NCBI RefSeq assembly: GCF_965118635.1
Contig: NZ_CBCPHV010000001.1
Location: 248,001-312,000 of the forward strand
Direction: 5' to 3'
Length of the DNA stretch: 64,000 bases
Source: Empedobacter brevis_A
GTDB lineage: Bacteria > Bacteroidota > Bacteroidia > Flavobacteriales > Weeksellaceae
Shown here: piece by piece, positions 7,397-16,361 of the stretch
Layout of the letters: each line of letters starts with the position of its first letter
Numbering within the stretch: position 1 is the stretch's first letter
The notes under the pieces: generated by a model
The model's input: only the letters and a program-made list of their open reading frames with translations
Databases searched by the model: none
What the model was told of the DNA's origin: nothing
Program-made: the position numbers and the translations under genes

Positions 7397-8104
7397 ATGG
7401 CAAAAAATAATAAAAAAGAAGAATTCGCTACAGAGCAATTCGTAGAAAAATTAGATAGAACAGCTTTCAACGTAGAGTTTTTTGTTGAAAAATATGCTAA
7501 AGCAATTGGTATTGGTTTAGGAGTAATTATTGTAGCTGTTTTAGGTTATTTTGCTTACTTAAAATTAGTCGTAGAACCGAAGTCGGAAGATGCTTTCAAA
7601 GAAATGGTTCAAGCCGAACGTCTTTTCGATCAAGATTCTATTAACGTTGCTCTTAATGGTAGCGCAGGAAGTTTCCAAGGTTTACAACAAATTGTTGATG
7701 AATATGGAAATACAGATGCAGGTAATTTAGCACGTTTCAAAGCGGCTAGCGCTTATTACAAATTAGGAGATTACGCATCTGCAGTAAAGTTATTAGAAGA
7801 TTTTAAAACAGATGATAATGTAATGTTAGCGCAAAAATATGGTATGTTAGGAAATGCATTAGTAGCTTCTAACAAATTAGAAGAAGGTTTACCTTACTAT
7901 GTAAAAGCAGCTGAAGCAACGGAAGTTGAAACGTTACAATCTACATATTATACAAAAGCAGGTGAAATTGCAATGGAATTAGGTAAAAATGCAGATGCAT
8001 TAAAATATTTCCAAGCTTTAGAAGATAAATATCCAAATGCAAACAGTGGTGAAACATCGAAATTTATTGAACGTTTAAAATACGCTTCTGAATCATCGAA
8101 ATAA
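7397..8104 (+). CDS. Membrane-anchored tetratricopeptide repeat protein (YfgM-like)
   Basis: 235 residues: a short charged N-terminus, one transmembrane helix at about residues 37-57 (IGIGLGVIIVAVLGYFAYL), then a region of helical repeats with TPR-like spacing (ARFKAASAYYKLGDYASAV, GNALVASNKLEEGLPYYVKA, ALKYFQALEDKYPNA). Topology and length resemble YfgM, an ancillary SecYEG/chaperone partner in proteobacteria. The repeats probably face the periplasm and bind protein. It has its own promoter and terminator, so it is a single-gene unit. Confidence 0.8.
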   Translation: MAKNNKKEEFATEQFVEKLDRTAFNVEFFVEKYAKAIGIGLGVIIVAVLGYFAYLKLVVEPKSEDAFKEMVQAERLFDQDSINVALNGSAGSFQGLQQIVDEYGNTDAGNLARFKAASAYYKLGDYASAVKLLEDFKTDDNVMLAQKYGMLGNALVASNKLEEGLPYYVKAAEATEVETLQSTYYTKAGEIAMELGKNADALKYFQALEDKYPNANSGETSKFIERLKYASESSK

Positions 8105-8126
8105 TTTACTTCAAAAAAATATTTTC

Positions 8127-8155
8127 AAGCCGAACAAATTGTTCGGCTTTTTTTA
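8127..8155 (+). terminator. Terminator after TPR gene
   Basis: AAGCCGAAC (8127-8135) pairs with GTTCGGCTT (8141-8149), loop AAATT, then a T-run. A strong intrinsic terminator. Confidence 0.85.
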
Positions 8156-8191
8156 TTGATTCAAATCAAAGTTTATCCTAAATCATTTTTG

Positions 8192-8199
8192 TATTTTTA
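8192..8199 (+). promoter_or_regulatory. -7-like element before ribH
   Basis: TATTTTTA, one base off TAnnTTTG, followed by C, 20 bases before the ATG. The same TATTTTTAC form recurs before the lacI and sugar MFS genes. No clear -33 TTG. Confidence 0.3.
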
Positions 8200-8219
8200 C
8201 CAATCAAATTTTAAACAAA

Positions 8220-8717
8220 ATGGCAACAGAAAATAAAAATTTATCACAATATAATAAAGCAGAATTACCAAATGTAGCGGGGTCTAAATTTGCAATCATC
8301 ACATCTGAATGGAATAATCATATTACATTTAATTTGCGAGATGGAGCAAAAGATACATTAATCGATTTGGGAGCAAGCCCAGAAGACGTTACATTGTACG
8401 AAGTACCTGGTAGTTTCGAATTAATTTATGGAGCAGACAAAGTAGCACAAACTCATCCAGAATTAGACGGAATTATCGTTGTAGGATGTGTGATTCGTGG
8501 GGCAACTGCGCATTTCGATTATGTTTGTGAAGGTGTAACACAAGGAATTAAAGATTTAAATATTAAACATAATATTCCAGTTATCTTTTGTGTTTTAACA
8601 GATGAAAATGAACAACAATCAATAGATCGTTCTGGAGGAAAACATGGAAACAAAGGAGTTGAAGCAGGAGTTGCAGCTGTAATGATGGCTGATATGAAAA
8701 AGAAATTAGGAATATAA
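8220..8717 (+). CDS. ribH: 6,7-dimethyl-8-ribityllumazine synthase
   Basis: 165 residues. The enzyme condenses 5-amino-6-ribitylamino-uracil with 3,4-dihydroxy-2-butanone-4-phosphate in the second-last step of riboflavin synthesis. Family motifs are clear: SEWN near residue 29, PGSFEL near 63-68, GCVIRGATAHFD at 89-100 with the catalytic-region histidine, and a GGKHGNKG phosphate-binding region near 139. No FMN riboswitch is visible upstream and no other rib gene is nearby, as is common in Bacteroidetes where rib genes are scattered. The thioesterase gene follows after 31 bases. Confidence 0.96.
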   Translation: MATENKNLSQYNKAELPNVAGSKFAIITSEWNNHITFNLRDGAKDTLIDLGASPEDVTLYEVPGSFELIYGADKVAQTHPELDGIIVVGCVIRGATAHFDYVCEGVTQGIKDLNIKHNIPVIFCVLTDENEQQSIDRSGGKHGNKGVEAGVAAVMMADMKKKLGI

Positions 8718-8748
8718 TTTAACCTGATTATAATTCAAAATTTAACCA

Positions 8749-9489
8749 ATGCCTATAGCCGAAGATTTTAAATCCATTTATACCAAACAATGGGAGATAT
8801 TTTTCTCTCAATGCGATCCAACTGGAAAAATGAAATTGTCAGAAATGGCAAATCTTTTTCAATTAACAGCTTCGGAGCATGCAATAAAAGCAGGATTAGG
8901 ATTTTTTGATTTACAAGAATTCAATCAATCTTGGGTAATGAATCGACTTCGAATAGAAATTGAAGAATTACCTTCTTGGACAGATTTTGTAGATGTAAAA
9001 ACGTGGATAGAAGTATTGAAAGTTGCAAAATCTATTCGTGATTTTACAATCGAAAAAAATGGAAAGAAATTAATTGGAGCATCTAGTTTATGGGCTGTTT
9101 TTAATACAGAAAAACGTCGTCCAGATATTCTTCAAATCGATTCATCCCACATTGAACGTTTTCCTGATTTGAAACCAACGAAAGTCGAAAATTCTGTTCT
9201 AAACATAGATTTTGAACCAACAGAAATTATTCCATATAAAGTACAATTTTCTGATTTGGATATTGTAAAACATGCAAATAATACCAAATATTTAGATTGG
9301 TGTTTGAATACAATTAATCCAGAAATAATGTTAGAACATCGTGTAAAAACAATTGATATGAATTTCTTGAAGGAATTGAGTTTACATGACGAAATTGAAA
9401 TTCAGAAATTAGAAACGGAGAATTTAATTCAGTTTAAAATTGTGAATCAAGATAAAGTAAACTTTGTTTGTCGATTAGAATTGAAATAG
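8749..9489 (+). CDS. Acyl-ACP thioesterase (FatA/FatB-like)
   Basis: 246 residues built as two hotdog domains. The N-terminal one carries the SQCDPTGKMKLSEMANLFQ and NQSWVMNRLRIEIEE segments; the C-terminal one carries VKHANNTKYLDWCLN, aligned with the N/H/C catalytic region of plant acyl-ACP thioesterases. It hydrolyses acyl-ACP to free fatty acid in the cytoplasm. It follows ribH without a terminator and ends just before the hairpin at 9501-9531. Confidence 0.88.
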   Translation: MPIAEDFKSIYTKQWEIFFSQCDPTGKMKLSEMANLFQLTASEHAIKAGLGFFDLQEFNQSWVMNRLRIEIEELPSWTDFVDVKTWIEVLKVAKSIRDFTIEKNGKKLIGASSLWAVFNTEKRRPDILQIDSSHIERFPDLKPTKVENSVLNIDFEPTEIIPYKVQFSDLDIVKHANNTKYLDWCLNTINPEIMLEHRVKTIDMNFLKELSLHDEIEIQKLETENLIQFKIVNQDKVNFVCRLELK

Positions 9490-9500
9490 AATAAAACAAG

Positions 9501-9531
9501 AAAAAAGGTTTCAGAGATGAAACCTTTTTTT
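9501..9531. terminator. Bidirectional terminator between convergent genes
   Basis: AAAAAAGGTTTCA, loop GAGA, TGAAACCTTTTTT. The A- and T-runs on both flanks allow it to serve the thioesterase gene (plus) and the NlpE-like gene (minus); the T-run overlaps the latter's stop codon. Confidence 0.85.
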
Positions 9532-9988
9532 ATTCTTCTTTCTTTAATTCAAACTTTGTCGAATCAGCCGTTTCTATTTTCTTTTGATTTTTATCTAATT
9601 GAATAATCTTTCCTTCTTCAACTAAAAATGCATTTGGCACATTTGCTATTTCTGGAAAAACAATCGTATTTCCATCTTCTTTAAACTGAAAAGTTCCAGT
9701 TGTCATGATTGCATTTTTGTCTAATCCTAAACGTTTTGTAGAATAAACATATCCTTTATTTGATAATAATTTAATTTCCATTTCAACATCTTTACAATCA
9801 TCTTTGTAACAAGGCAAAACACCTTTGTAAACTCCCTCATATTGAATTGAATTTTCAGCTGTTTTTGCTTCAACTTTTACTGAATCATTTACATTTTCAA
9901 CTTCGTTTTTTACAGGTTCTGTTTCGCTTTTACAACTTGACACAACAAAAGCTGCGATTGTAAATGTGGCTAAAATTATTTTTTTCAT
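9530..9988 (-). CDS. NlpE-like copper-resistance-type lipoprotein
   Basis: 152 residues. A signal peptide with a lipobox-like VSSC puts the lipid-anchored cysteine at residue 19. The domain YEGVYKGVLPCYKDDCKDVEMEI with two close cysteines, then TGTFQFKEDGNTIVF, matches the NlpE N-terminal fold, a small barrel at the outer membrane. In E. coli NlpE senses envelope stress and copper; in Bacteroidetes the role is untested. A Glu/Val/Lys-rich linker follows the anchor. It is a single gene; the ndk gene upstream on the same strand ends in its own terminator. Confidence 0.82.
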   Translation of the reverse strand: MKKIILATFTIAAFVVSSCKSETEPVKNEVENVNDSVKVEAKTAENSIQYEGVYKGVLPCYKDDCKDVEMEIKLLSNKGYVYSTKRLGLDKNAIMTTGTFQFKEDGNTIVFPEIANVPNAFLVEEGKIIQLDKNQKKIETADSTKFELKKEE

Positions 9989-10027
9989 TTTTTAGAATTT
10001 GATTTAAAGGTAAGTAAATTTTGAGCC

Positions 10028-10062
10028 AAAAAAAATCCTTCTGAATATTTTCAGAAGGATTT
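10028..10062 (-). terminator. Terminator of ndk
   Basis: Stem ATCCTTCTGA with TCAGAAGGAT, with the A-run on the left so that the minus-strand RNA ends in U residues. It lies just past the ndk stop. Confidence 0.8.
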
Positions 10063-10088
10063 GTATGATGTTTTATAATCTTATTTGA

Positions 10089-10505
10089 TTAGAAAATTTC
10101 TTTCGCAGCAAAGTGGAAAGCAGCTTCAATAGCAGCATTTTCATCAGAATCAGAACCATGAACAGCATTTGCATCAATAGATTCAGCATATTTTGCACGG
10201 ATAGTCCCTTCTGCAGCTTCAGCTGGGTTAGTAGAACCGATTAAAGTACGGAAATCTGCAACTGCGTTATCTTTCTCTAAAACTGCAGCAACGATTGGTC
10301 CAGAAGTCATAAATTCTACTAAATCTTTGAAGAAAGGACGTTCTGCGTGGATAGCGTAAAATGCTTCAGCATCTTGTTTTGCTAATTGAGTCATTTTAGC
10401 CGCTTTAATTTTGAAACCAGCGTCTGTAATATCTTTTAAAATATCTCCTATATGTCCTTTTGCAACTGCATCAGGCTTAATCATTGTGAATGTAATGTTT
10501 GCCAT
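10089..10505 (-). CDS. ndk: Nucleoside-diphosphate kinase
   Basis: 138 residues, the standard size. It transfers the gamma phosphate of ATP to NDPs through a phosphohistidine. The active site NAVHGSDS has the catalytic H116, and the N-terminal TFTMIKPDAVAKG and RPFFKDLVEFMTSGP segments bind nucleotide. It sits alone between terminators. A weak promoter-like CATTTTTG lies upstream on the minus strand near 10551-10558. Confidence 0.97.
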   Translation of the reverse strand: MANITFTMIKPDAVAKGHIGDILKDITDAGFKIKAAKMTQLAKQDAEAFYAIHAERPFFKDLVEFMTSGPIVAAVLEKDNAVADFRTLIGSTNPAEAAEGTIRAKYAESIDANAVHGSDSDENAAIEAAFHFAAKEIF

Positions 10506-10767
10506 TTTATTGAATTCTATTTATTACTTATTTTTCGAGGTGTAAAACTACAAAAATGATTCGAATCTTTAAATTTTATAATTAAAATTTCTTGTTATAA
10601 AAATGTGAAGAATAAGATTGTTTTTCTTAACTGATTCAATTCAATAATTTTCTTTATTTTAATTGAAATGATAAAGATGATTCGATTTGGGTAAACTCTT
10701 TTAATCAACGTTATTTCGGAATTTTCAGAAGATATAATTTGAAACAATGGATAAAATTAATCCAATT

Positions 10768-10794
10768 AAAAAGCGAGAATTAATCTCGCTTTTA
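10768..10794 (-). terminator. Terminator of DUF805 gene
   Basis: AAAGCGAGA pairs with TCTCGCTTT around loop ATTAA. The minus-strand RNA ends in a U-run. It lies directly after the stop of the gene at 10799-11239. Confidence 0.7.
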
Positions 10795-10798
10795 GTTT

Positions 10799-11239
10799 TT
10801 AATATCTATCGATAGGATTGTTTCCTATTTCATTGATTGAATCATCAGCTTCCTTAGGATTTGGTCCCCATTGATTAGATCCTACTTGACTATCTGTTAA
10901 AAGCGCAATAAGTAATAGAATCCCTCCTACAAGAGGAATTAACCCAATCAAATAGTACCAACCGCTTTTTCCTGTATCGTGTAATCGTCTTACAACAACA
11001 GCTAATGAAGGAATAAACATAGCTAATGAATAAATCATTATAATTATATAAATTAAGTAGATGAATAGCCCACTACCCTCTGAATTATCGCTTAGCCCTG
11101 CAGCTAAAATAATAAGAACATATAATACTAATGTAATAAGAAAATTACATAACATAAAATACCAATATTCACTTCTACGAGCTCTTCCCGAGAAATTAGC
11201 GTAGTTTTCGAAAACGACTTTTTTGTACCAGTCAATCAT
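10799..11239 (-). CDS. DUF805 family membrane protein
   Basis: 146 residues. The family hallmark GRARRSEYWYFML is near residues 18-30, followed by transmembrane helices and the VRRLHDTGKSGWYYLIGLIP motif. A polar tail (QWGPNPKEADD) is also typical. It is an inner membrane protein of about four helices. DUF805 proteins have no settled function. It stands alone, with a terminator on its 3' side, and the stretch from it to ndk holds no other gene. Confidence 0.85.
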   Translation of the reverse strand: MIDWYKKVVFENYANFSGRARRSEYWYFMLCNFLITLVLYVLIILAAGLSDNSEGSGLFIYLIYIIIMIYSLAMFIPSLAVVVRRLHDTGKSGWYYLIGLIPLVGGILLLIALLTDSQVGSNQWGPNPKEADDSINEIGNNPIDRY

Positions 11240-11295
11240 AAATTATATAGTTTAGTTTCGCTAAAACTAATAAGATTAATTGTATTGCACAACTC

Positions 11296-12207
11296 TTAGT
11301 TCTCTTTTAATTGTTTAGTTTTAAACATTTCGGGTTTATAATTAGTTATAAAAACACCGAGAATAATAAGAATTGTTGCTGCAATAAATTTTGATGTAAT
11401 TTGCTCATCAAGAATCAACCAGCCTAAGAAAATGGCAATTATTGTATTGAAATAAGATAAAATAGAAACTTGTATGGGCGAAATCTTAGTTAATGCATAA
11501 TGAAAAGAGAAAAATGCAATAACAGAACCAAAAATAGCTAAATAAATCATCGCAGAAATACTTTTTGTGCTCCAATTCTCAAAATTATAATTGTTTGTAA
11601 ATGTGAATGCAAAAATAATTTGAACAATTCCAGCAAACATAAATTGATAGAAAAGATTGAGGGAGATATTTTTAGATTGAATATTCATTTTCTTTGTAAA
11701 AATAGTTCCGCCCGCCCAACCTGTAATGGCACAGAAAAGGAGAATAATTCCAGTACGATATTCCGGATTTACTAATTCTTGTAAACCGTCCCAAAAAATG
11801 AATAGAATCCCACTAAAACACATTATAATTCCTATTAATCCTCTGATGCTAAATTTTTGTAAACCTATTGCAACACTACCAATAAAAACTAAAATTGGTG
11901 AAGTCGCATTAATTAATGAGGCTAAACCACTTGATACATTTTCTTCCGCAACAGTTGTTAAACCATTTGCAATGATTAGCATCAAACTTGAAAAAATAAG
12001 TTGATAAGATAGATTTTGCCATCCAATCCATTTTAATTTTTGTTTAGAGAGCAAAATAATTAGCATAATTATTCCAGCTAAAAATTGACGAATTCCAGCA
12101 ACAAACCAACCAGGAATTGTTTCTACAGCAACCCGAATTCCGAGAAAAGTAGTTCCCCAAACAATTGCAACTAGTATTATAGAAATCAATAATTTGATGT
12201 CTTTCAT
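11296..12207 (-). CDS. EamA/DMT family transporter
   Basis: 303 residues from the ATG at 12207, with ten predicted hydrophobic helices in two EamA repeats (WGTTFLGIRVAVETIPGWFVAGIRQF at the front and the second repeat from about residue 150). Drug/metabolite transporters of this type usually export amino acids or metabolites; the substrate cannot be read here. An in-frame start at 12276 would place the extra residues across the alaS terminator hairpin at 12255-12288, so the shorter form is preferred. No partner gene is evident. Confidence 0.85.
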   Translation of the reverse strand: MKDIKLLISIILVAIVWGTTFLGIRVAVETIPGWFVAGIRQFLAGIIMLIILLSKQKLKWIGWQNLSYQLIFSSLMLIIANGLTTVAEENVSSGLASLINATSPILVFIGSVAIGLQKFSIRGLIGIIMCFSGILFIFWDGLQELVNPEYRTGIILLFCAITGWAGGTIFTKKMNIQSKNISLNLFYQFMFAGIVQIIFAFTFTNNYNFENWSTKSISAMIYLAIFGSVIAFFSFHYALTKISPIQVSILSYFNTIIAIFLGWLILDEQITSKFIAATILIILGVFITNYKPEMFKTKQLKEN

Positions 12208-12254
12208 GATTGAACATTTAAAAGTGTTAATTCTAAAAAGTAGAGTTATAAAAA

Positions 12255-12288
12255 TAAAAAAGCATCTTGAATTCAAGATGCTTTTTTA
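12255..12288 (-). terminator. Terminator of alaS
   Basis: A perfect 22-base palindrome (12261-12282, AGCATCTTGA and complement) framed by A- and T-runs, 20 bases past the alaS stop on the minus strand. Confidence 0.85.
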
Positions 12289-12307
12289 AAAGTTTATTTT
12301 TTATTAA

Positions 12308-14917
12308 TTATTTCACAAAATCTTCAGCTTGTTTTAGTGCAGCATCCAATCCAGAAACTTCTTTACCTCCAGCAGTAGCTAAGAAAGGTTGACCTCCACC
12401 GCCACCATTAATGTGTTTAGCGATTTCTTTTACAATTTGTCCAGCATTATAACCTTTTTCATCAACAAGGTTTTTAGCAATAGAAATTGTAATCGATGGT
12501 TTTACAGCATCATTTGTTCCTACAACAATAAAAGCATTTTCGATTTCTTTTGTTAAATCAATTGCATTTTGTTTAGCAGCATTAGTATCTAAATTTGTTT
12601 TTACAGCTAAGAAATTAACACCGCTAATATCTTTAATTGCAGCTTTCCAAGTTGCTTTTTCTGAAGAAGCTTGTTGTGCAACAAAAGATTCTAATTGCTT
12701 TTTCAGTTCAGCATTTTCATCTAACAAATTCTGAACAGCTTTTACAGCATCATTCTTCGTTTTAAGTGCAGCTAAAACATCATTGTAGTTTTTCTCAGCA
12801 TCTTTGTATGCTTCGATTGCTTTGTTTGATGTAATTGCTTCGATACGACGAATACCTGCAGCAGTTGATGATTCAGATAAAATTCTGAACAAACGAATAT
12901 CAGCTGTATTTTTCACATGCGTACCTCCACATAATTCGATAGAAGATCCAAAACGAATTACACGAACTTTATCACCATATTTTTCTCCAAATAATGCCAT
13001 TGCTCCATCAGCGATTGCTTCGTTGATATCACAATCTCTTTTTTCGATTAATGGTAAAGCTTCTGCAATTTTATCGTTTACTTTTTGTTCTACAATTGCA
13101 AGTTCTTCATCTGTCATTTTAGCAAAATGAGAAAAGTCAAAACGTAAATAATCATCTCCAACATAAGAACCTTTTTGTTCTACGTGTGTTCCTAAAACTT
13201 CGCGCAATGCTTCGTGCATTAAGTGAGTTGCAGAGTGATTTTTTGTTGTTTCGTTACGTTTTTCAACATTTACTTTTGCATTAAATGTAGCGTTTACGTT
13301 TTCTGGTAAAGTTTCAACAAAATGAATAACTAAGTTGTTTTCTTTTTTTGTGTCAACAATATCTATAGTTTCATTCAAAGTAGAAATAGATCCTGTATCT
13401 CCAATTTGTCCTCCAGATTCTGCATAGAATGGAGTTTGGTCGAATACTAACTGGAAAAATTCTCCTTTTTTATTTTTTACTTTTCTGTAACGTGTAATTT
13501 TTACTTCGGCTTCTGTATTATCATAAGCGATCGAAGATTCGTTTCCTTTATCATCTAAGATAACCCAATCATCAGTTACCAAAGCTGTTGCTTTTTTCGA
13601 ACGTTCTTTTTGTTTCGCCATTTCAGCTTCAAAACCAGCTTCATCAATCGTGAAACCTTGATCTTCAGCTACAATACGAGATAAATCTGCAGGGAAGCCG
13701 AATGTATCATATAACTCGAAAACAACATCTCCAGGAATAATTTTAGATTCTCCTAATTGCTCGATAATTTGATTTAATCGATTTAATCCTTGTTCAATTG
13801 TACGCAAGAAAGAAGCTTCTTCTTCACGAATAACACCTGTAACAATTGTTTCTTGTTTTACTAATTCTGGGAAGAAATCGCCCATTTCCGCTTTCAAGAT
13901 TGGATATAATTTATAGATAAAAGGTTCTTTAAGCCCTAAGAAACGATATCCATAAGAAATTGCACGACGTAAAATACGACGAATAACATATCCAGCTCCT
14001 GTGTTAGAAGGTAATTGTCCATCTGCTATTGCAAAAGAAACTGCTCGTAAATGATCTACAATAACACGAATTGCGATATCTGTTTTTTCTGCTGCTCCGT
14101 ATTTTACACCAGAAATCTCTTCTAATTTTTGAATTGTTGGTTGAAAAACATCTGTATCATAATTAGATGTTTTTCCTTGTAAAACCATTGCCAAACGCTC
14201 AAATCCCATTCCTGTATCAATGTGTCGAGCTGGCAAAGATTCTAAAGAACCATCTGCTTTACGTTGATATTGCATGAATACCAAGTTCCAAATTTCAATA
14301 ACTTGTGGATGGTCCATATTTACCAATGTTTTTCCATCAACAGCTAAACGTTCTGCTTCTGGACGAATATCTACATGGATTTCAGAACATGGTCCACATG
14401 GTCCAATATCACCCATTTCCCAGAAATTATCTTTTTTGTTTCCGTAAAGGATACGATCTTCTGCAATATGTTGTTTCCAAAGTTCTAATGCTTCTTCATC
14501 TAATGATGTTCCATCTTCTTTATCACCTTCAAAAACAGTTACATAAATTTGATCTTTAGAGATTCCGTATTTTTCTGTTAGTAATTCCCAAGCCCAAGCA
14601 ATTGCTTCTTTTTTGAAGTAATCACCAAAAGACCAGTTTCCTAACATTTCGAACATCGTGTGGTGGTAAGTATCTTTTCCTACATCATCCAAATCATTAT
14701 GTTTACCAGAAACACGAAGACATTTTTGTGTATCCGCGATACGATTACTTTTTGGAGTTCCATTTCCTAAAAAGAATTCTTTGAATTGTGCCATCCCCGA
14801 ATTATTAAACATTAATGTCGGATCGTCTTTCAAAACAATTGGTGCAGATTTTACAATTAAGTGCCCTTTTGTCTCAAAAAAATGCAGAAATTCTTTTCTT
14901 ATATCTTTGGATTTCAT
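12308..14917 (-). CDS. alaS: Alanine--tRNA ligase
   Basis: 869 residues, full length. Class II aminoacyl-tRNA synthetase that charges tRNA-Ala in the cytoplasm. In order: catalytic domain with the NNSGMAQFK and GAGYVIRRILRRAI motifs; the editing domain with zinc ligands HSATH and CGGTH; and the C-Ala/DHHA1 domain ending with INGGGGGQPF. It is divergent from the M23 peptidase gene. Upstream on the minus strand I see no T-box or other leader structure. Confidence 0.98.
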   Translation of the reverse strand: MKSKDIRKEFLHFFETKGHLIVKSAPIVLKDDPTLMFNNSGMAQFKEFFLGNGTPKSNRIADTQKCLRVSGKHNDLDDVGKDTYHHTMFEMLGNWSFGDYFKKEAIAWAWELLTEKYGISKDQIYVTVFEGDKEDGTSLDEEALELWKQHIAEDRILYGNKKDNFWEMGDIGPCGPCSEIHVDIRPEAERLAVDGKTLVNMDHPQVIEIWNLVFMQYQRKADGSLESLPARHIDTGMGFERLAMVLQGKTSNYDTDVFQPTIQKLEEISGVKYGAAEKTDIAIRVIVDHLRAVSFAIADGQLPSNTGAGYVIRRILRRAISYGYRFLGLKEPFIYKLYPILKAEMGDFFPELVKQETIVTGVIREEEASFLRTIEQGLNRLNQIIEQLGESKIIPGDVVFELYDTFGFPADLSRIVAEDQGFTIDEAGFEAEMAKQKERSKKATALVTDDWVILDDKGNESSIAYDNTEAEVKITRYRKVKNKKGEFFQLVFDQTPFYAESGGQIGDTGSISTLNETIDIVDTKKENNLVIHFVETLPENVNATFNAKVNVEKRNETTKNHSATHLMHEALREVLGTHVEQKGSYVGDDYLRFDFSHFAKMTDEELAIVEQKVNDKIAEALPLIEKRDCDINEAIADGAMALFGEKYGDKVRVIRFGSSIELCGGTHVKNTADIRLFRILSESSTAAGIRRIEAITSNKAIEAYKDAEKNYNDVLAALKTKNDAVKAVQNLLDENAELKKQLESFVAQQASSEKATWKAAIKDISGVNFLAVKTNLDTNAAKQNAIDLTKEIENAFIVVGTNDAVKPSITISIAKNLVDEKGYNAGQIVKEIAKHINGGGGGQPFLATAGGKEVSGLDAALKQAEDFVK

Positions 14918-15016
14918 TTAATTAAAATATTTTTATCATTTGATTAACAAGTTTACTCGTACAATATTCGTTACTTTGCAAACGTTTTACAAAGATAATA
15001 AAAGCTTGGTTAAGTA

Positions 15017-15967
15017 ATGGAAAATAAAAACTATAAGTATAATTCTGCAAAATTTTTGATGAGTTGGACAAAGAAAAGAATCCAAAAAACTCCTAAAACA
15101 GCTTTATACATATTACTATTTTTATGTCTATCGACAATATCTGCTGGGATGATTGGTTATCATTTTAATGATTCTGAATATGCATCGAAAGCAGGAAAAT
15201 TCAAAAACAACGAAAGCAAATTATTAGCTGAGTTAGAGAGAATGGAAAATGAAAATCAACAATTACATAAAAAATTCAAAGAAGTTGAAGAAGCTTTAAC
15301 AGAAATCGAAGAAAAAGATCGCAATATTTATCGTACTATTTATGATATGCGTGTCAATGAAAATATAGATTCTGTCAATAAAGAAATTGATAATTACACT
15401 GCAGAAGATATCGAAAAATTAATCGATAAAATTGAAGTTGAATCAAAATCTTTGGACGAAGTTTTTCGTTCTGCTGGAGTTAAAGATGCAAATTTATCTT
15501 CAATGCCAGTTTTAAAACCAGTGGCAGATAAATATGTCAATCGTTTAGCTTCAGGATTTGGAACTCGTTTTCATCCTATTTTGAAAGTAAATAAAATGCA
15601 CAAAGGTTTAGATTTTGCTGCTTCTAGTGGAACTCCTATTTATGCAACTGGAGATGGTTCTGTAAAAGTTTCAGAATTTAATTCTGGTTACGGAAATATG
15701 GTGGTGTTGAAACATGGAAATGGATATGAAAGTTTATATGCACATATGTCTCGTGCAAAAGTTCGTAATGGACAAAAAGTGAAAAGAGGTGATGTGATAG
15801 GTTATGTTGGAACAACTGGATTATCGACAGGAGCGCATCTACATTACGAAATTCATAAGAACGGTGAGCCAGTAGATCCTATTATGTATTTTTACAATGA
15901 TGTTGATCCAGACGATTTCATTAAAATTTATCAAAACTCTAAAAAATTGTCATTATCTTTGGATTAA
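15017..15967 (+). CDS. M23 family metallopeptidase (LytM domain, MepM-like)
   Basis: 316 residues. One transmembrane helix near residues 27-48 (YILLFLCLSTISAGMIG), a coiled coil at about 65-100 rich in Glu and Lys, then the C-terminal LytM domain. The zinc motifs are KMHKGLDFA (HxxxD-type) and GAHLHYEIH (HxH). Such proteins cut peptidoglycan cross-links during growth or activate other hydrolases. All zinc-binding positions look intact, so it should be active. The MerR gene follows after 9 bases and is probably co-transcribed. Confidence 0.9.
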   Translation: MENKNYKYNSAKFLMSWTKKRIQKTPKTALYILLFLCLSTISAGMIGYHFNDSEYASKAGKFKNNESKLLAELERMENENQQLHKKFKEVEEALTEIEEKDRNIYRTIYDMRVNENIDSVNKEIDNYTAEDIEKLIDKIEVESKSLDEVFRSAGVKDANLSSMPVLKPVADKYVNRLASGFGTRFHPILKVNKMHKGLDFAASSGTPIYATGDGSVKVSEFNSGYGNMVVLKHGNGYESLYAHMSRAKVRNGQKVKRGDVIGYVGTTGLSTGAHLHYEIHKNGEPVDPIMYFYNDVDPDDFIKIYQNSKKLSLSLD

Positions 15968-15976
15968 ACGCTGATA

Positions 15977-16345
15977 ATGAACGTAGACCTACCTGATAAA
16001 CTATATTACTCGATTGGCGAAGTCGCCAAAGCCTTTGATGTAAACGCATCGCTGATTCGATTTTGGGAGAAAGAATTTGAAATTATTCAACCCAAAAAAA
16101 ACAAAAAAGGAAATCGACTATTTACGAAGAATGATATTGATTGTTTTAAGAATATCTATTATTTGGTCAAAATAAAAGGTTATACGTTAGAAGGCGCAAA
16201 ACAAGCGATTGGTAAAAAAGGAATTGCGGTAACAGCAGAAGAAATAGATGTTGTGAAGCGATTAGAAAATATAAAAGACGAACTCATCAAACTTAAAATG
16301 AGTTTTGAATCGGAAGAAATATTAGAAAAAGATGAACTGAATTAA
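15977..16345 (+). CDS. MerR family transcriptional regulator
   Basis: 122 residues. The winged helix covers the first 70 residues: YYSIGEVAKAFDVNASLIRFWE, then the wing with KKGNRLFTKNDID. A short helical tail follows, without an effector domain or metal-binding cysteines, so this is the small MerR type common in Bacteroidetes. It lies 9 bases after the M23 peptidase gene, an arrangement suggesting coupled expression with cell-wall turnover. Its target is unknown. Confidence 0.88.
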   Translation: MNVDLPDKLYYSIGEVAKAFDVNASLIRFWEKEFEIIQPKKNKKGNRLFTKNDIDCFKNIYYLVKIKGYTLEGAKQAIGKKGIAVTAEEIDVVKRLENIKDELIKLKMSFESEEILEKDELN

Positions 16346-16357
16346 GTTCATCTTTTT
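16326..16357. terminator. Bidirectional terminator overlapping the merR-type stop codon
   Basis: AAAAAGATGAACT (16326-16338), loop of 6, AGTTCATCTTTTT (16345-16357). It separates the converging MerR and DoxX-like genes. Confidence 0.75.
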
Positions 16358-16361
16358 GTTT

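Noticed and set aside
8104..8219. FMN riboswitch before ribH
   Set aside because: The 115-base gap is mostly filled by the terminator at 8127-8155 and shows no conserved RFN element.
12208..12276. Extra N-terminal 23 residues for the EamA transporter
   Set aside because: They would be encoded across the alaS terminator, and the family begins with the first transmembrane helix after the ATG at 12207.
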